Part shown: positions 14,917 to 23,091 of the stretch, piece by piece | Position numbering within the stretch: position 1 is the stretch's first letter | How the letters are laid out: every line of letters starts with the position of its first letter | Assembly: GCF_018918055.1 (NCBI RefSeq) | Contig: NZ_JAHLPS010000010.1 | Span: 1 to 36,215, forward strand | DNA: 36,215 bases | Direction: 5' to 3' | Source of the DNA: Caproiciproducens sp. MSJ-32 | GTDB lineage: Bacteria; Bacillota; Clostridia; Clostridiales; Clostridiaceae | Translations under genes and position numbers: made by a program | Notes under the pieces: model-generated | What the model was told of the DNA's origin: nothing | Seen by the model: only the letters and a program-made list of their open reading frames with translations | Database searches by the model: none

Positions 14917-16125
14917 GCTTCTTAATTTTATTATTATATCTTGATAAGAAGTATTATTTAAATCCATATCAGATAATAAAATCTTATTTTCAACAGCCTT
15001 TTTTAAAAACATGGCTTCCCTTGTATCTCCCACTAAAATTGCTCCTACAATAATTTTATCCTTTATAAATAATCTCTTATATAATTCTTCATCCTTCTTA
15101 TCTTCAATAATTGTTTCTTCGCAATTTTCTTCATCAATATTTCCTACTGAAAATATTGAAATATTAAAAGCGTTCATCATAGTAACAGGCGGAATAATAC
15201 AATACTCCTTATCTTTTTCTACCATATTATAGCCAGCAATCTTACCTTCTTCAGAAGCTACTGTCCAAAGTCCTCCAATTTGACCTTCTAGTTCTGCTAC
15301 ATCACCAGCTGCATAAATATTTTTAATATTAGTTTGCATTTTGTTATTCACCAATACGCCACGTTTAATCTTTACATCTGTATTTTCTAATAATTTAACA
15401 TTGGATCTTATTCCTACAGAATAAAGAATCATATCACAATTAATCTTATTTCCATCCTTTAAAATAACACCATCAACAGAGCTTTCTCCACTAATTCTTT
15501 CTACTTGTGCATTTAAGAGAATTCTTATATTACACTTTTCTATTTTATTTTTTAAAATATCAGATGCTCTTTTGTCTAACTGACGAGGCATTAATCTTTC
15601 TAAAGCTTCAACTACAGTAACATCTTTTCCTTCCTTACTAAAAGCCCATGCAGCTTCTAAACCTTGAACTCCACCACCAATATTTAATACTGTTTGTTTA
15701 TCTTTAGCATTTGCTTTAATATCTTCAATATCTTCAAACTTTCTTATAGTAAATACATTCTTTTTATTTATCCCCTTAATTGGAGGAATAAAATTACTTG
15801 CTCCAGTAGCTATTAGTAATTTATCATATTTTAAACTGCTTCCATCATTTATTTTTACTTCATTATTTACTATATCAATAGCAATAACTTCTTTATCTAA
15901 ATATAAATTAACCTTATTTAATTCATACCATTCTTTTTTTTGGAGTAGAAATTTACTTTCTTCAATATTATCAAAAAGACCTTTTGTTAATTTTATTCTA
16001 TAGTAAGGATAATATTTTTCATCTTGAAATACATATATGTTTATTTCCTTATCAATTTCTCTAATAGCTTTTATTGCACTTAGAGCTGCAATACCTCCAC
16101 CAATAATTACTATATTTTTATTCAA
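14911..16125 (-). CDS. NADH-dependent FAD oxidoreductase, rubredoxin-reductase/NirB-N-terminal-like
   Basis: About 404 residues of the pyridine nucleotide-disulphide reductase fold. The FAD-binding NIVIIGGGIAALSAI is at the N-terminus, NAD(P)H-binding VLNIGGGVQGLEAAWAFSKE in the middle, ATG motif LLIATGASN and the second FAD motif NIYAAGDVAE. The stretch YPYYRIKLTKGL matches clostridial NADH:rubredoxin oxidoreductases and the nitrite reductase large-subunit N-terminus. No redox-active CxxC is seen. It would pass electrons from NADH to rubredoxin or a similar carrier, supporting oxygen and peroxide reduction. Start choice: ATG at 16140 has no ribosome site, whereas GGTGGTGA lies properly before TTG at 16125, which also gives the usual MNKNIVIIGGG start. 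Confidence 0.85.
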   Translation of the reverse strand: MNKNIVIIGGGIAALSAIKAIREIDKEINIYVFQDEKYYPYYRIKLTKGLFDNIEESKFLLQKKEWYELNKVNLYLDKEVIAIDIVNNEVKINDGSSLKYDKLLIATGASNFIPPIKGINKKNVFTIRKFEDIEDIKANAKDKQTVLNIGGGVQGLEAAWAFSKEGKDVTVVEALERLMPRQLDKRASDILKNKIEKCNIRILLNAQVERISGESSVDGVILKDGNKINCDMILYSVGIRSNVKLLENTDVKIKRGVLVNNKMQTNIKNIYAAGDVAELEGQIGGLWTVASEEGKIAGYNMVEKDKEYCIIPPVTMMNAFNISIFSVGNIDEENCEETIIEDKKDEELYKRLFIKDKIIVGAILVGDTREAMFLKKAVENKILLSDMDLNNTSYQDIIIKLRSK

Positions 16126-16160
16126 TACACTCACCACCATTATTATATAGTTAAAATTAT

Positions 16161-16181
16161 CTACAATAAGACATATTGTAG
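16161..16181. promoter_or_regulatory. Inverted repeat upstream of the flavoprotein gene
   Basis: CTACAATA (16161-16168) and TATTGTAG (16174-16181) form a perfect 8-bp repeat with a 5-nt spacer, 36 bases ahead of the preferred start. It looks like an operator for a dimeric regulator. It does not match the Rex or PerR consensus. Confidence 0.45.
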
Positions 16182-16321
16182 TATAACCTAATAAATTAAC
16201 TTTAAACTTATTATAGCTCTCTCCTACTAATCTTTATGTGATTTAAATCAAAAATTAATTCTTCTTAACTTATAAAATCAATTATTGTTATCTCAAAAAA
16301 CTTCTATAAGTGAGCTTCCTA

Positions 16322-16351
16322 TTAACTTTATTTCAAAATTATTCATATAAT
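16322..16351 (+). promoter_or_regulatory. Promoter of the PepSY-domain gene
   Basis: TTAACT (16322-16327), 18-nt spacer and a perfect TATAAT (16346-16351) lie about 34 bases upstream of the ATG at 16385. Confidence 0.5.
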
Positions 16352-16384
16352 GACATAGTAAAACAATAAAAGAGGATAGATTTT

Positions 16385-16636
16385 ATGTTAGACTATGGTT
16401 TTAGAACAAACTGCTATCCTGTCCTTTGAGATAATTTTTGGAGAAACTATAGAATTGATGCCGAAACAGCAGTACAAATTGCTTTACAACATGTTCCTGG
16501 CAGAATTGCAAAAATAGAATTAGAATATGATGGCGGATTATTAGTCTATGAAATTGATGTCCTTACTGAACGTGGCCTTTATGAAGTAAAAATTAATGCT
16601 AATACAGGTCAAGTATTAAAAATTGAAAGAGAATAG
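16385..16636 (+). pseudogene. PepSY-domain small protein interrupted by in-frame TGA
   Basis: The frame from ATG 16385 to TAG 16634-16636 encodes 83 positions but has TGA as codon 15 (16427-16429). Before it stands MLDYGFRTNCYPVL, after it DNFWRNYRIDAETAVQIALQ, then HVPGRIAKIELEYDGGLLVY and a typical PepSY end with YEVKINANTGQVLKIERE. The frame is otherwise intact, and AGAGGA (16371-16376), a promoter and a perfect terminator flank it. I infer that the codon was TGG (Trp), since aromatic-rich PWD-like segments are common at this place in clostridial PepSY proteins. No ATG, GTG or TTG follows the TGA before the domain, so reinitiation would not rescue it. Sequencing error is possible. Confidence 0.75.
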
Positions 16637-16650
16637 AGCAAATCAAAATT

Positions 16651-16692
16651 ATAAAAGGAACTTGATAACTTTTGCTATCAAGTTCCTTTTAT
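16651..16692. terminator. Bidirectional terminator between PepSY gene and gltX
   Basis: A 17-bp perfect stem (16651-16667 with 16676-16692) with an 8-nt loop. U-rich sequence follows in both directions, so it serves both convergent genes. Confidence 0.9.
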
Positions 16693-16711
16693 AATATCAA
16701 TTATTATCTTT

Positions 16712-18385
16712 CTATAAATTTAAAAAGGCTTCAAATCTAGCTTTTGTTTTTTCTTCTCCTAATATCTGCATAATTGTATAAAGATCAGGAGTATTGCTTC
16801 TATGAGATAAAGCTGCTCTTACAGCTGCTGCTACATCAGAAATCATTCCCTTATATCGATCTGGATTTGCCTTATATTCTTTTCTATTAACACAATAACC
16901 AAGTTTTGTACCTATTTCTTTTAATTCTTCAAACCAAGCTTCTTGACTTCCTGAATTAAAATTAAACTCATCTTTATAAACCATAATAATTTCTTTTGCA
17001 GCCTCTAAAGTTAATGTCTTTGGCAATTCAACATTTTCAGCTGTTTCTTTATTAAATAATTCATCAAAGAAATAATCTATCTTTCCTCTAACATCTTCCC
17101 ATTTTGCAAAGTCCTTTCTTGGTTTAGGACCTTCCTTATCTATATTAAATATCTCCTTAGCCATTGCTTCATTATTAGTTACTAATTCATACATCTCTTT
17201 ATCATATTCTTTTGCCCAAGCAGTATATAAATCATATACCTTATCTGCTTTAAACTTACAAATAACTTCCTTACTTACATCATTTAATTTAACTATATCA
17301 AATAAAGCTCCTGACTTATTCATTTTATCTAAAGAAACTGGGAATTCATGATAGTCAGCATGTGGATTTTCAGCTCTCCACTCTTCGAAACTTGAATTTA
17401 TTATATTTAATAAATACTCAATTACTGATTGAGCTGGATATCCAACTTCTGCATAATATGAAACTGCTGCTTCTGCATCTTTTCTCTTTGATAATTTTCT
17501 CTTAGAACCATTATCATTTTTCATTATTGTTGGGATATGAGCATACTTTGGTCTTTCTAATCCTAATACATCAAATAATTGTACATGAATTGGTAAAGAT
17601 GATAACCATTCTTCTCCCCTTATTACATGAGTAGTTCTCATTAAAGCATCATCTACTACGTGAGCAAAATGATAAGTTGGGAGCCCATCTCCCTTAATAA
17701 TAACGATATCCTGATTGTTTTCCGGGAAACTTATATCTCCCTTAATTAAATCATAAAACTCAATTCTATTTTCTATATTTCCTGGTGATTTAAATCTTAT
17801 TATGTAATTTTCTCCATTTTTTATTTTTTCCATTGCTTCTTCTGGAGATAAATTTCTATCTGTAGCAAATTCACCATAATATCCTGGTGTTATTTTTGCT
17901 TCAATTTGTCTTTCTCTTAAGGCAGCTAGCTCTTCTGGAGTAGCAAATGATGGATAAGCTAATCCTCTTCTTATAAGATCCTTTGCAAAAGTTTCATAAA
18001 TTTCTTGTCTTTGGCTTTGACGATATGGGCCATAATCACCTATAGAACCATCTTCTCCTGTCATTCCTTCATTAAAGTCCATTCCAAAGTTATGCATAGT
18101 TTCTATTGTATCTTTAATTGCTCCTTTTACTTCTCTTTTTTGATCAGTATCTTCTATTCTTAAAAAGAAAACCCCTTCACTTTGACTAGCCAATCTTTCA
18201 TTTATTAAAGCAGCAAAAACTCCTCCAATGTGTTGAAATCCTGTTGGTGATGGAGCATATCTTGAAACTACTGCACCTTCTTTTAAATTTCTTTTTGGAT
18301 ATTTTTTAAGATAGTATTCTGGCGTTTTATCAATATGTGGGAAAATTAAATCTGCTAATTTTTCTAAACTCATTTGTTCATTCAT
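16712..18385 (-). CDS. gltX: Glutamyl-tRNA synthetase
   Basis: A 557-residue class I synthetase charging tRNA-Glu. The HIGH counterpart is HIGG (52-55) in [15 protein letters not shown], the GluRS wording, and the KMSKS counterpart is KLSKRK after NDNGSKR. It belongs to the longer clostridial GluRS type with an N-terminal extension ([19 protein letters not shown]) before the Rossmann fold. The ribosome site AAAGG is only one base from the annotated ATG and 13 from the next in-frame ATG (Met5, 18373), so the exact start is uncertain. The gene is controlled by a T-box leader whose specifier is GAA, independently confirming the amino acid. It is transcribed alone. Confidence 0.96.
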   Translation of the reverse strand: MNEQMSLEKLADLIFPHIDKTPEYYLKKYPKRNLKEGAVVSRYAPSPTGFQHIGGVFAALINERLASQSEGVFFLRIEDTDQKREVKGAIKDTIETMHNFGMDFNEGMTGEDGSIGDYGPYRQSQRQEIYETFAKDLIRRGLAYPSFATPEELAALRERQIEAKITPGYYGEFATDRNLSPEEAMEKIKNGENYIIRFKSPGNIENRIEFYDLIKGDISFPENNQDIVIIKGDGLPTYHFAHVVDDALMRTTHVIRGEEWLSSLPIHVQLFDVLGLERPKYAHIPTIMKNDNGSKRKLSKRKDAEAAVSYYAEVGYPAQSVIEYLLNIINSSFEEWRAENPHADYHEFPVSLDKMNKSGALFDIVKLNDVSKEVICKFKADKVYDLYTAWAKEYDKEMYELVTNNEAMAKEIFNIDKEGPKPRKDFAKWEDVRGKIDYFFDELFNKETAENVELPKTLTLEAAKEIIMVYKDEFNFNSGSQEAWFEELKEIGTKLGYCVNRKEYKANPDRYKGMISDVAAAVRAALSHRSNTPDLYTIMQILGEEKTKARFEAFLNL

Positions 18386-18399
18386 TCCTTTCTATAAAT

Positions 18400-18436
18400 A
18401 AAAAAATCTCTCCTCCCAAAATTATAGGACGAAAGA
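18400..18436 (-). terminator. T-box intrinsic terminator of gltX leader
   Basis: TCTTTCGTCC (18427-18436) pairs with GGAGGAGAGA (18407-18416), with one mismatch and one G-U, followed by seven U (18400-18406). It is mutually exclusive with the antiterminator containing the T-box sequence at 18444-18456. Confidence 0.85.
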
Positions 18437-18645
18437 CATTATTCCGCGTTACCACCTAAATTGATTAGTAGTACTACTAATCCACTCAAATCTCTATAAG
18501 GGAAGATCCCATAAACCTACTGGCAAAAATTAATTAAGCTGTTTCAGTTTATAACTCCAGAGCTTCTTTCCATAGCTTTAAATTCCAGGCTTCCACCCTT
18601 CCCGGATCTCTATAATTTAAATCACTATGTACTCTTCTCCTTCAA
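18400..18645 (-). ncRNA. T-box leader (tRNA-Glu sensing) of gltX
   Basis: The minus-strand RNA has all T-box parts: Stem I with the AGTA loop-E motif (18630-18633), arms CATAG/CTATG, the distal GGGTGGAAGCC region, a specifier-loop codon GAA at 18568-18570, and the conserved T-box GGTGGTAACGCGG at 18444-18456, where TGGT would pair with the tRNA acceptor end. One base differs from the usual TGGTACCGCG. A terminator follows. Uncharged tRNA-Glu would stabilise the antiterminator and switch gltX on. Family behaviour is well established; specificity is read directly from the GAA. Confidence 0.93.
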
Positions 18646-18673
18646 AGTTTTTATATTGCTTTTGTTCAGTAAT

Positions 18674-18702
18674 ATTATACCTATACAAATAGTATTTGTA
18701 AA
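18674..18702 (-). promoter_or_regulatory. gltX promoter with a palindromic spacer
   Basis: Minus-strand TTTACA (18697-18702), 17-nt spacer and TATAAT (18674-18679). A perfect 17-nt palindrome TACAAATAGTATTTGTA (18684-18700) fills the spacer and overlaps the -35, which suggests an additional repressor site on top of T-box control. Confidence 0.75.
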
Positions 18703-18746
18703 TATGATTTATTTATTCATTTACCCCTTTGTAACATTTTTGAATA

Positions 18747-18784
18747 CACTATGTAGTGAATAAATTTTTAATTATCTGTATAAT
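18747..18784 (+). promoter_or_regulatory. Possible promoter of the GH3 gene
   Basis: A perfect TATAAT (18779-18784) with a weak -35 GTGAAT (18756-18761) at 17 bases. CACTA/TAGTG (18747-18758) is an inverted repeat touching the -35. Confidence 0.4.
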
Positions 18785-18829
18785 ATTAATAAATGATTAT
18801 CTATATAAATAAATTTAGGAGATCTTAAA

Positions 18830-19993
18830 ATGAAAAAAATTCTACTATTTATGTTTTTAATAATTATATTATTTATGTCCGGATTTTTATCCTATAAAAT
18901 TTTAAGTGATAAGTTTTCAAAAATACCTGATGATAGATTACCTACTAATGATTTACCTCCTAAAGACATTATTCCAACAGAACCAACTAATAAAGAAAAA
19001 GCTGAGAAACTGCTAAAAACAATGACTCTAGAAGAAAAGGTTGGACAAATGTTTTTAGTCAGATGTAATCCTGATACAGCAATTGAAGATATTCAAAAAT
19101 ATCATATTGGTGGATTCATATTATTTGATGCTAATATAGCTAATCATACTAAAGAGTCTTTAGCTTCAACAATAGAAAATTACCAAGCAACTTCTGATAT
19201 AGCTCTATTAGTTGCCGTAGATGAGGAAGGTGGTACTGTTAATAGATTAAGCTGGTATCCTGAATTTAGAGCTGTTCCCTTTCCTTCTCCTCAAGATTTA
19301 TATAATGAAGGCGGTTTTCCATTAATAATAAGCGATACAGAGGAAAAGGCAAAATTATTAAAAAACTTAGGTATAAATTTAAATTTAGCTCCTGTTGCAG
19401 ATTTATCTACAAACCCATATGATTTTATTTATGATAGAACTTTTGGAAAGGATGCTTTTGAAACTTCCAAATACGTAGAAACAGTTGTTAAGGTAATGAA
19501 AGATCAAAATATTGGTTCTACTTTAAAGCATTTTCCTGGCTATGGAAATAACTTAGATACTCATACTGGTATTTCTATTGATGAAAGAAGTTACAAAAAC
19601 TTTTTAGAAAATGATTTTCTTCCTTTTAAAGCTGGAATTAAGGCTGGAGCTGGAAGTATACTAGTTTCACATAATATTGTTAAAGCTATGGATGAAAACT
19701 TACCTGCTTCATTATCAACAAATGTAAATAAAATAATAAGGGATGAATTAAACTTTGACGGAGTTGTAATGACTGATGACCTGCAAATGGATGCAATAAA
19801 AGAATATATTGGCGATGCTTCTTCTGCAGTATTAGCAGTACAAGCAGGAAATGATTTAATAATAGCCTCTAACTTTGAACTTCAAATTCCACTAGTAATA
19901 GAAGCTGTAAAAAATGGAGAAATATCAGAAGAAAGGATAAATGAAGCTGTTCTTAGAATACTTAGCTGGAAATTTGAACTAGGTATTCTATAA
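18830..19993 (+). CDS. Beta-N-acetylhexosaminidase, GH3 (NagZ-like), membrane-anchored
   Basis: A 387-residue glycoside hydrolase family 3 enzyme. Residues 1-22 form an uncleaved-looking signal anchor followed by a proline-rich linker, which places the barrel outside the cell. LKHFPGYGNNLDTH gives the Lys233-His234 substrate-binding pair and the Asp-His catalytic dyad loop of NagZ-type enzymes, and VMTDDLQMDAI carries the nucleophile Asp316. It would release GlcNAc from muropeptide fragments or chitooligosaccharides; in Firmicutes such secreted NagZ enzymes serve cell-wall recycling. It is a single-domain form. AGGAGA is upstream of the ATG; a perfect terminator follows. It has no obvious operon partner, although alr (cell wall) is two genes downstream. 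Confidence 0.9.
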   Translation: MKKILLFMFLIIILFMSGFLSYKILSDKFSKIPDDRLPTNDLPPKDIIPTEPTNKEKAEKLLKTMTLEEKVGQMFLVRCNPDTAIEDIQKYHIGGFILFDANIANHTKESLASTIENYQATSDIALLVAVDEEGGTVNRLSWYPEFRAVPFPSPQDLYNEGGFPLIISDTEEKAKLLKNLGINLNLAPVADLSTNPYDFIYDRTFGKDAFETSKYVETVVKVMKDQNIGSTLKHFPGYGNNLDTHTGISIDERSYKNFLENDFLPFKAGIKAGAGSILVSHNIVKAMDENLPASLSTNVNKIIRDELNFDGVVMTDDLQMDAIKEYIGDASSAVLAVQAGNDLIIASNFELQIPLVIEAVKNGEISEERINEAVLRILSWKFELGIL

Positions 19994-20009
19994 TTAATTA
20001 ATAAAACTC

Positions 20010-20048
20010 ACAATATAGAATGTACTATTGTACATTCTATATTGTTTT
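20010..20048 (+). terminator. GH3 gene terminator
   Basis: A 16-bp perfect stem (20010-20025 with 20030-20045), a TATT loop and four T at the end. ACAATATAGAAT is shared with the hairpin at 29130-29186. Confidence 0.88.
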
Positions 20049-20258
20049 ACCTACTATTTTCTTAATCACAGCTCCAATAACTATACCTTGTAGTATTAAT
20101 CCTTATAATTTCATATATCTAATATAATCTCTTATTTTCCTATCTTATTCTATGTTTTAAATAAGCTATTAAAGTAACTTATTATAAATAATTTCTTAAT
20201 TATTATTACTAAAAATAACTTATATTAAACTCTAACTGTTGCCCCTAAAATTTATTAA

Positions 20259-21653
20259 CTACAAATTCCAAGATTTTTTTAATAAAAGTATTGCTTCTTC
20301 AATTTCCTTTAAACTTAAGGCTCCATATCCTATAAACACTATACTTTCTTCATTAAAATTATTTATATAAGAATTTGATAAACCTAAAATTCTTATTTTA
20401 TTTTCTTGTGCCTTTTTTATAAGTTCCTCTTCAGTCATTCCATTATCTACTTTTAACAGAATATGAAGTCCTGCATTTGTTCCTATTATTTCTGTATTTT
20501 TTAAATTATTTTTAATTTGTAAAACTAAAACTTCTCTTTTTTTCTTATAAATATTTCTCATTTTATTTAAATGTCTTTCAAAATATCCCTCGGAAATGAA
20601 CTTAAATAAGGCCTGTTGAGTTATCCTTGAGACAGTACAGGCATAAAAATTAAAGTTTTCTTTATATATTTTCAATAAAGATTTTGGCAGAACTATATAT
20701 GCTACTCTTATTGATGGAGCAAAAGATTTAGAAAAGGTTCCTAAATATATTACTTTTTCGTCATGATCTAAACTTTGCAGGGAAGGTATTGGTCTTCCTT
20801 CAAATCTAAACTCACTATCATAGTCATCCTCTATTATATATCTATTTTTATTTTCCCTAACCCAATTTAATAACTCCATCCTTCTTTTTACTGGCATTAT
20901 TACTCCTGTTGGAAATTGATGAGAAGGAGTAATATGAATAATATCACAATTACTTTTATATAGTTCTTCTATACTTATTCCATGTTTATCTACTCTTATT
21001 CCCTTTACATCTATATTATTATTTTTTAATATTCTCCGAATTTTATAATATCCTGGTTCTTCCATACCATATATCTTATCTTTACCAATTAAATTTAATA
21101 ATAATTGAATTAAATATTCTGTTCCAGCCCCTATAATTATTCTGTCTGCTTCTGCCTTTACCCCTCTTGAATATCTTAAATATTCACTTATTACTTCTCT
21201 TAAATTATAATCTCCTTGAGAATGACCAATTTGAAGAATATTCATGTTAGTTTCATTTAAGATTTCCCTATTTATCTTTCTCCAAAGATTATAAGGAAAG
21301 CTTTCTAAATCTATCCTGCTTGATAATAATTCATATTTATATTTCTTTTTATTATTGACTTTCTCTTTTACTTCTGTTTTCTTCTCTGGAATATTTATAA
21401 TATCGCTAAGTTCAGAAACAAAATATCCTCTTTTCTCAACTGCTGTTATATACCCCTCAGCAATAAGCTGGGCATAGGCAGCTTCAACAGTATTTTGACT
21501 GATACCTAAAGCCGCTGACAATTTTCTTTTAGAAGTCAGCTTAGTATTAGCTTTTAGCTTCCCCTTTTGTATTTCTTCTTTAAAAAACTCGTAAATCTGT
21601 ATATATAAAGGAACAGTGCTATTAGTATCTAAATTTATATTTACAATATCCAC
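20259..21653 (-). CDS. MocR-family (GntR-HTH plus aminotransferase-like) transcriptional regulator
   Basis: A 464-residue fusion of a GntR-type winged helix (about 10-85; KLTSKRKLSAALGISQNTVE is the recognition region) with a class I aminotransferase-like domain. The PLP-binding features are preserved: EDDYDSEFRFEGRPIPSL and YLGTFSKSFAPSIR, whose Lys would form the internal aldimine. PLP proteins of this family act as regulators of PLP, GABA, taurine or D-alanine metabolism rather than as transaminases. It is divergent from alanine racemase with 205 bases between, so a role in controlling D-Ala supply is the simplest inference. The start is GTG (21651-21653) after AAGGTGAG; no ATG start fits. 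Confidence 0.88.
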   Translation of the reverse strand: MDIVNINLDTNSTVPLYIQIYEFFKEEIQKGKLKANTKLTSKRKLSAALGISQNTVEAAYAQLIAEGYITAVEKRGYFVSELSDIINIPEKKTEVKEKVNNKKKYKYELLSSRIDLESFPYNLWRKINREILNETNMNILQIGHSQGDYNLREVISEYLRYSRGVKAEADRIIIGAGTEYLIQLLLNLIGKDKIYGMEEPGYYKIRRILKNNNIDVKGIRVDKHGISIEELYKSNCDIIHITPSHQFPTGVIMPVKRRMELLNWVRENKNRYIIEDDYDSEFRFEGRPIPSLQSLDHDEKVIYLGTFSKSFAPSIRVAYIVLPKSLLKIYKENFNFYACTVSRITQQALFKFISEGYFERHLNKMRNIYKKKREVLVLQIKNNLKNTEIIGTNAGLHILLKVDNGMTEEELIKKAQENKIRILGLSNSYINNFNEESIVFIGYGALSLKEIEEAILLLKKSWNL

Positions 21654-21760
21654 TTTCTCACCTTCTAAAAAATTTCAAAATAATAATGTATAGTTAAGTC
21701 AAGAAGCTCAAATCATTATATTATTCGCTTTATTAATTCCAGCTTCTAATTATATTAATC

Positions 21761-21826
21761 TGATACTGTTAATTTTAAATAAACTGACACTTATCAAAGA
21801 ACCAGTTATTATATATAATAGTATCA
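21761..21826. promoter_or_regulatory. alr promoter inside nested inverted repeats
   Basis: CTGACA (21784-21789), 17-nt spacer, TATTAT (21807-21812) make a good plus-strand promoter; TTATCA (21791-21796) with TATAAT (21814-21819) is an alternative. TGATACT (21761-21767) and AGTATCA (21820-21826) are inverted about 21794, and AACTG/CAGTT (21782-21786, 21803-21807) are inverted about nearly the same centre. Such symmetry around the promoter suits binding by the divergently encoded MocR dimer; this is inference. Confidence 0.5.
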
Positions 21827-21858
21827 ATGATATTTGTTAAAAGCAATAGGAGGCTCTT

Positions 21859-23016
21859 ATGGATTTACTAAACCCAATGTGGGCAGAAATTAATATAGAT
21901 AATTTAATATTTAATATAAATCAAATTAAAAGTAAGGCAAAAAACAGTGAAATAATTGGAGTTGTTAAGGCAAATGCCTATGGTCATGGAGCTATAGAAG
22001 TATCAAAAATTTTAATTGATAATGGTATCAAAAAATTAGCCGTTGCTAATGTAGTTGAAGGGATAGAACTTAGGGAAAACGGAATTGATGCCAGTATTAT
22101 GTTACTTGGCTTAAGTACAAATCTTTCAATAGCTTCTATATTAAAATATAACCTTGAACCTACGGTTTCTTCTTATGAATTTGCGTCAATCCTTAATGAG
22201 GAAGCAAAAAAAGCAAATAAAGTTGTTAATATTCATATTGCTATAGATTCTGGAATGGGTCGGATTGGCTTTAGAAATAAAGAAAAATCTATTGAAGAAA
22301 TAGAAAAAATTTTTCTTTTAAGCAATATCAATGTAGAAAGTATATTTAGTCATTTTTCTACTGCTGATTCAAAGGATAAAAGCTACTCCTATGAACAAAT
22401 TAATATTTATAATGAAATATTAGCCAAATTAGAAGCTAGAAAAATTAATATTCCTAAAAAAAACTTATCTAATAGTGCAGCAATAATAGATTTAGAAGAA
22501 ACTCACTTTAACTATATTAGACCTGGAATAATATTATATGGTTACTATCCATCTGATGAAGTAAGAAAAGAGAATTTTGAAATAAAACCAGTATTAACTT
22601 GGAAAACAAAGGTTATGTATATTAAAGAAGTTGAAGAAAATCAATATATAGGCTATAACAAAAGCTATAAAACTTCGCGAAAAACTAAGATTGCTACAAT
22701 TCCTGTAGGCTATGCTGACGGCTATTCTAGAGGACTTTCAAATAAAGGAAAAGTAATAATTAACGGTAAATTTGCACCAATTATAGGAAATATATGCATG
22801 GACCAATTTATGGTGGATGTAACTGATATAGATGATATTACATTAGAAGATGAAGTAATACTTTTAGGCTCCTCTGGTGATATAAAATTTGGTGCTGATG
22901 ATATGGCAAAACTTCTTAATACAATAAGCTATGAAATTCTTTGTTTGATTGGAAGAAGAGCTCCGAGAATTTACTTAAAAAACTCAAATACCGTGGATAT
23001 AAAATATCAAATGTAA
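21859..23016 (+). CDS. alr: Alanine racemase
   Basis: A 385-residue PLP enzyme interconverting L- and D-alanine for peptidoglycan. The N-terminal TIM-barrel has the PLP lysine Lys37 in VVKANAYGHG, and the C-terminal beta domain contains IPVGYADGYSRG, whose Tyr is the second catalytic base, and GNICMDQFMVDVTD. The length is normal. AGGAGG is 7 bases from the ATG. The divergent MocR regulator suggests dedicated control. Clostridia often have another alr next to spore or cell-wall genes, so whether this is the biosynthetic, spore-coat or catabolic enzyme cannot be told from the sequence. It is monocistronic, closed by the hairpin at 23021-23062. Confidence 0.95.
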   Translation: MDLLNPMWAEINIDNLIFNINQIKSKAKNSEIIGVVKANAYGHGAIEVSKILIDNGIKKLAVANVVEGIELRENGIDASIMLLGLSTNLSIASILKYNLEPTVSSYEFASILNEEAKKANKVVNIHIAIDSGMGRIGFRNKEKSIEEIEKIFLLSNINVESIFSHFSTADSKDKSYSYEQINIYNEILAKLEARKINIPKKNLSNSAAIIDLEETHFNYIRPGIILYGYYPSDEVRKENFEIKPVLTWKTKVMYIKEVEENQYIGYNKSYKTSRKTKIATIPVGYADGYSRGLSNKGKVIINGKFAPIIGNICMDQFMVDVTDIDDITLEDEVILLGSSGDIKFGADDMAKLLNTISYEILCLIGRRAPRIYLKNSNTVDIKYQM

Positions 23017-23020
23017 CTAA

Positions 23021-23062
23021 AATTAAAGGTCTATTTAAATAATTTTACATAGACCTTTAATT
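23021..23062. terminator. Bidirectional terminator between alr and asnB
   Basis: A 14-bp stem (23021-23034 with 23049-23062) centred on an AT loop; the genes on both sides converge on it. Confidence 0.82.
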
Positions 23063-23091
23063 ATTTATATTTTAATATCTTGAGTAAGAAA

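Noticed and set aside
16427-16429. Selenocysteine or recoded TGA in the PepSY gene
   Set aside because: No clear SECIS-like hairpin follows directly, the position favours Trp in comparable proteins, and PepSY proteins are not known selenoproteins.
20049-20258. Small gene between the GH3 and MocR genes
   Set aside because: The region is AT-rich with frequent stops in all frames and no ribosome site; only a weak A/T hairpin was seen.
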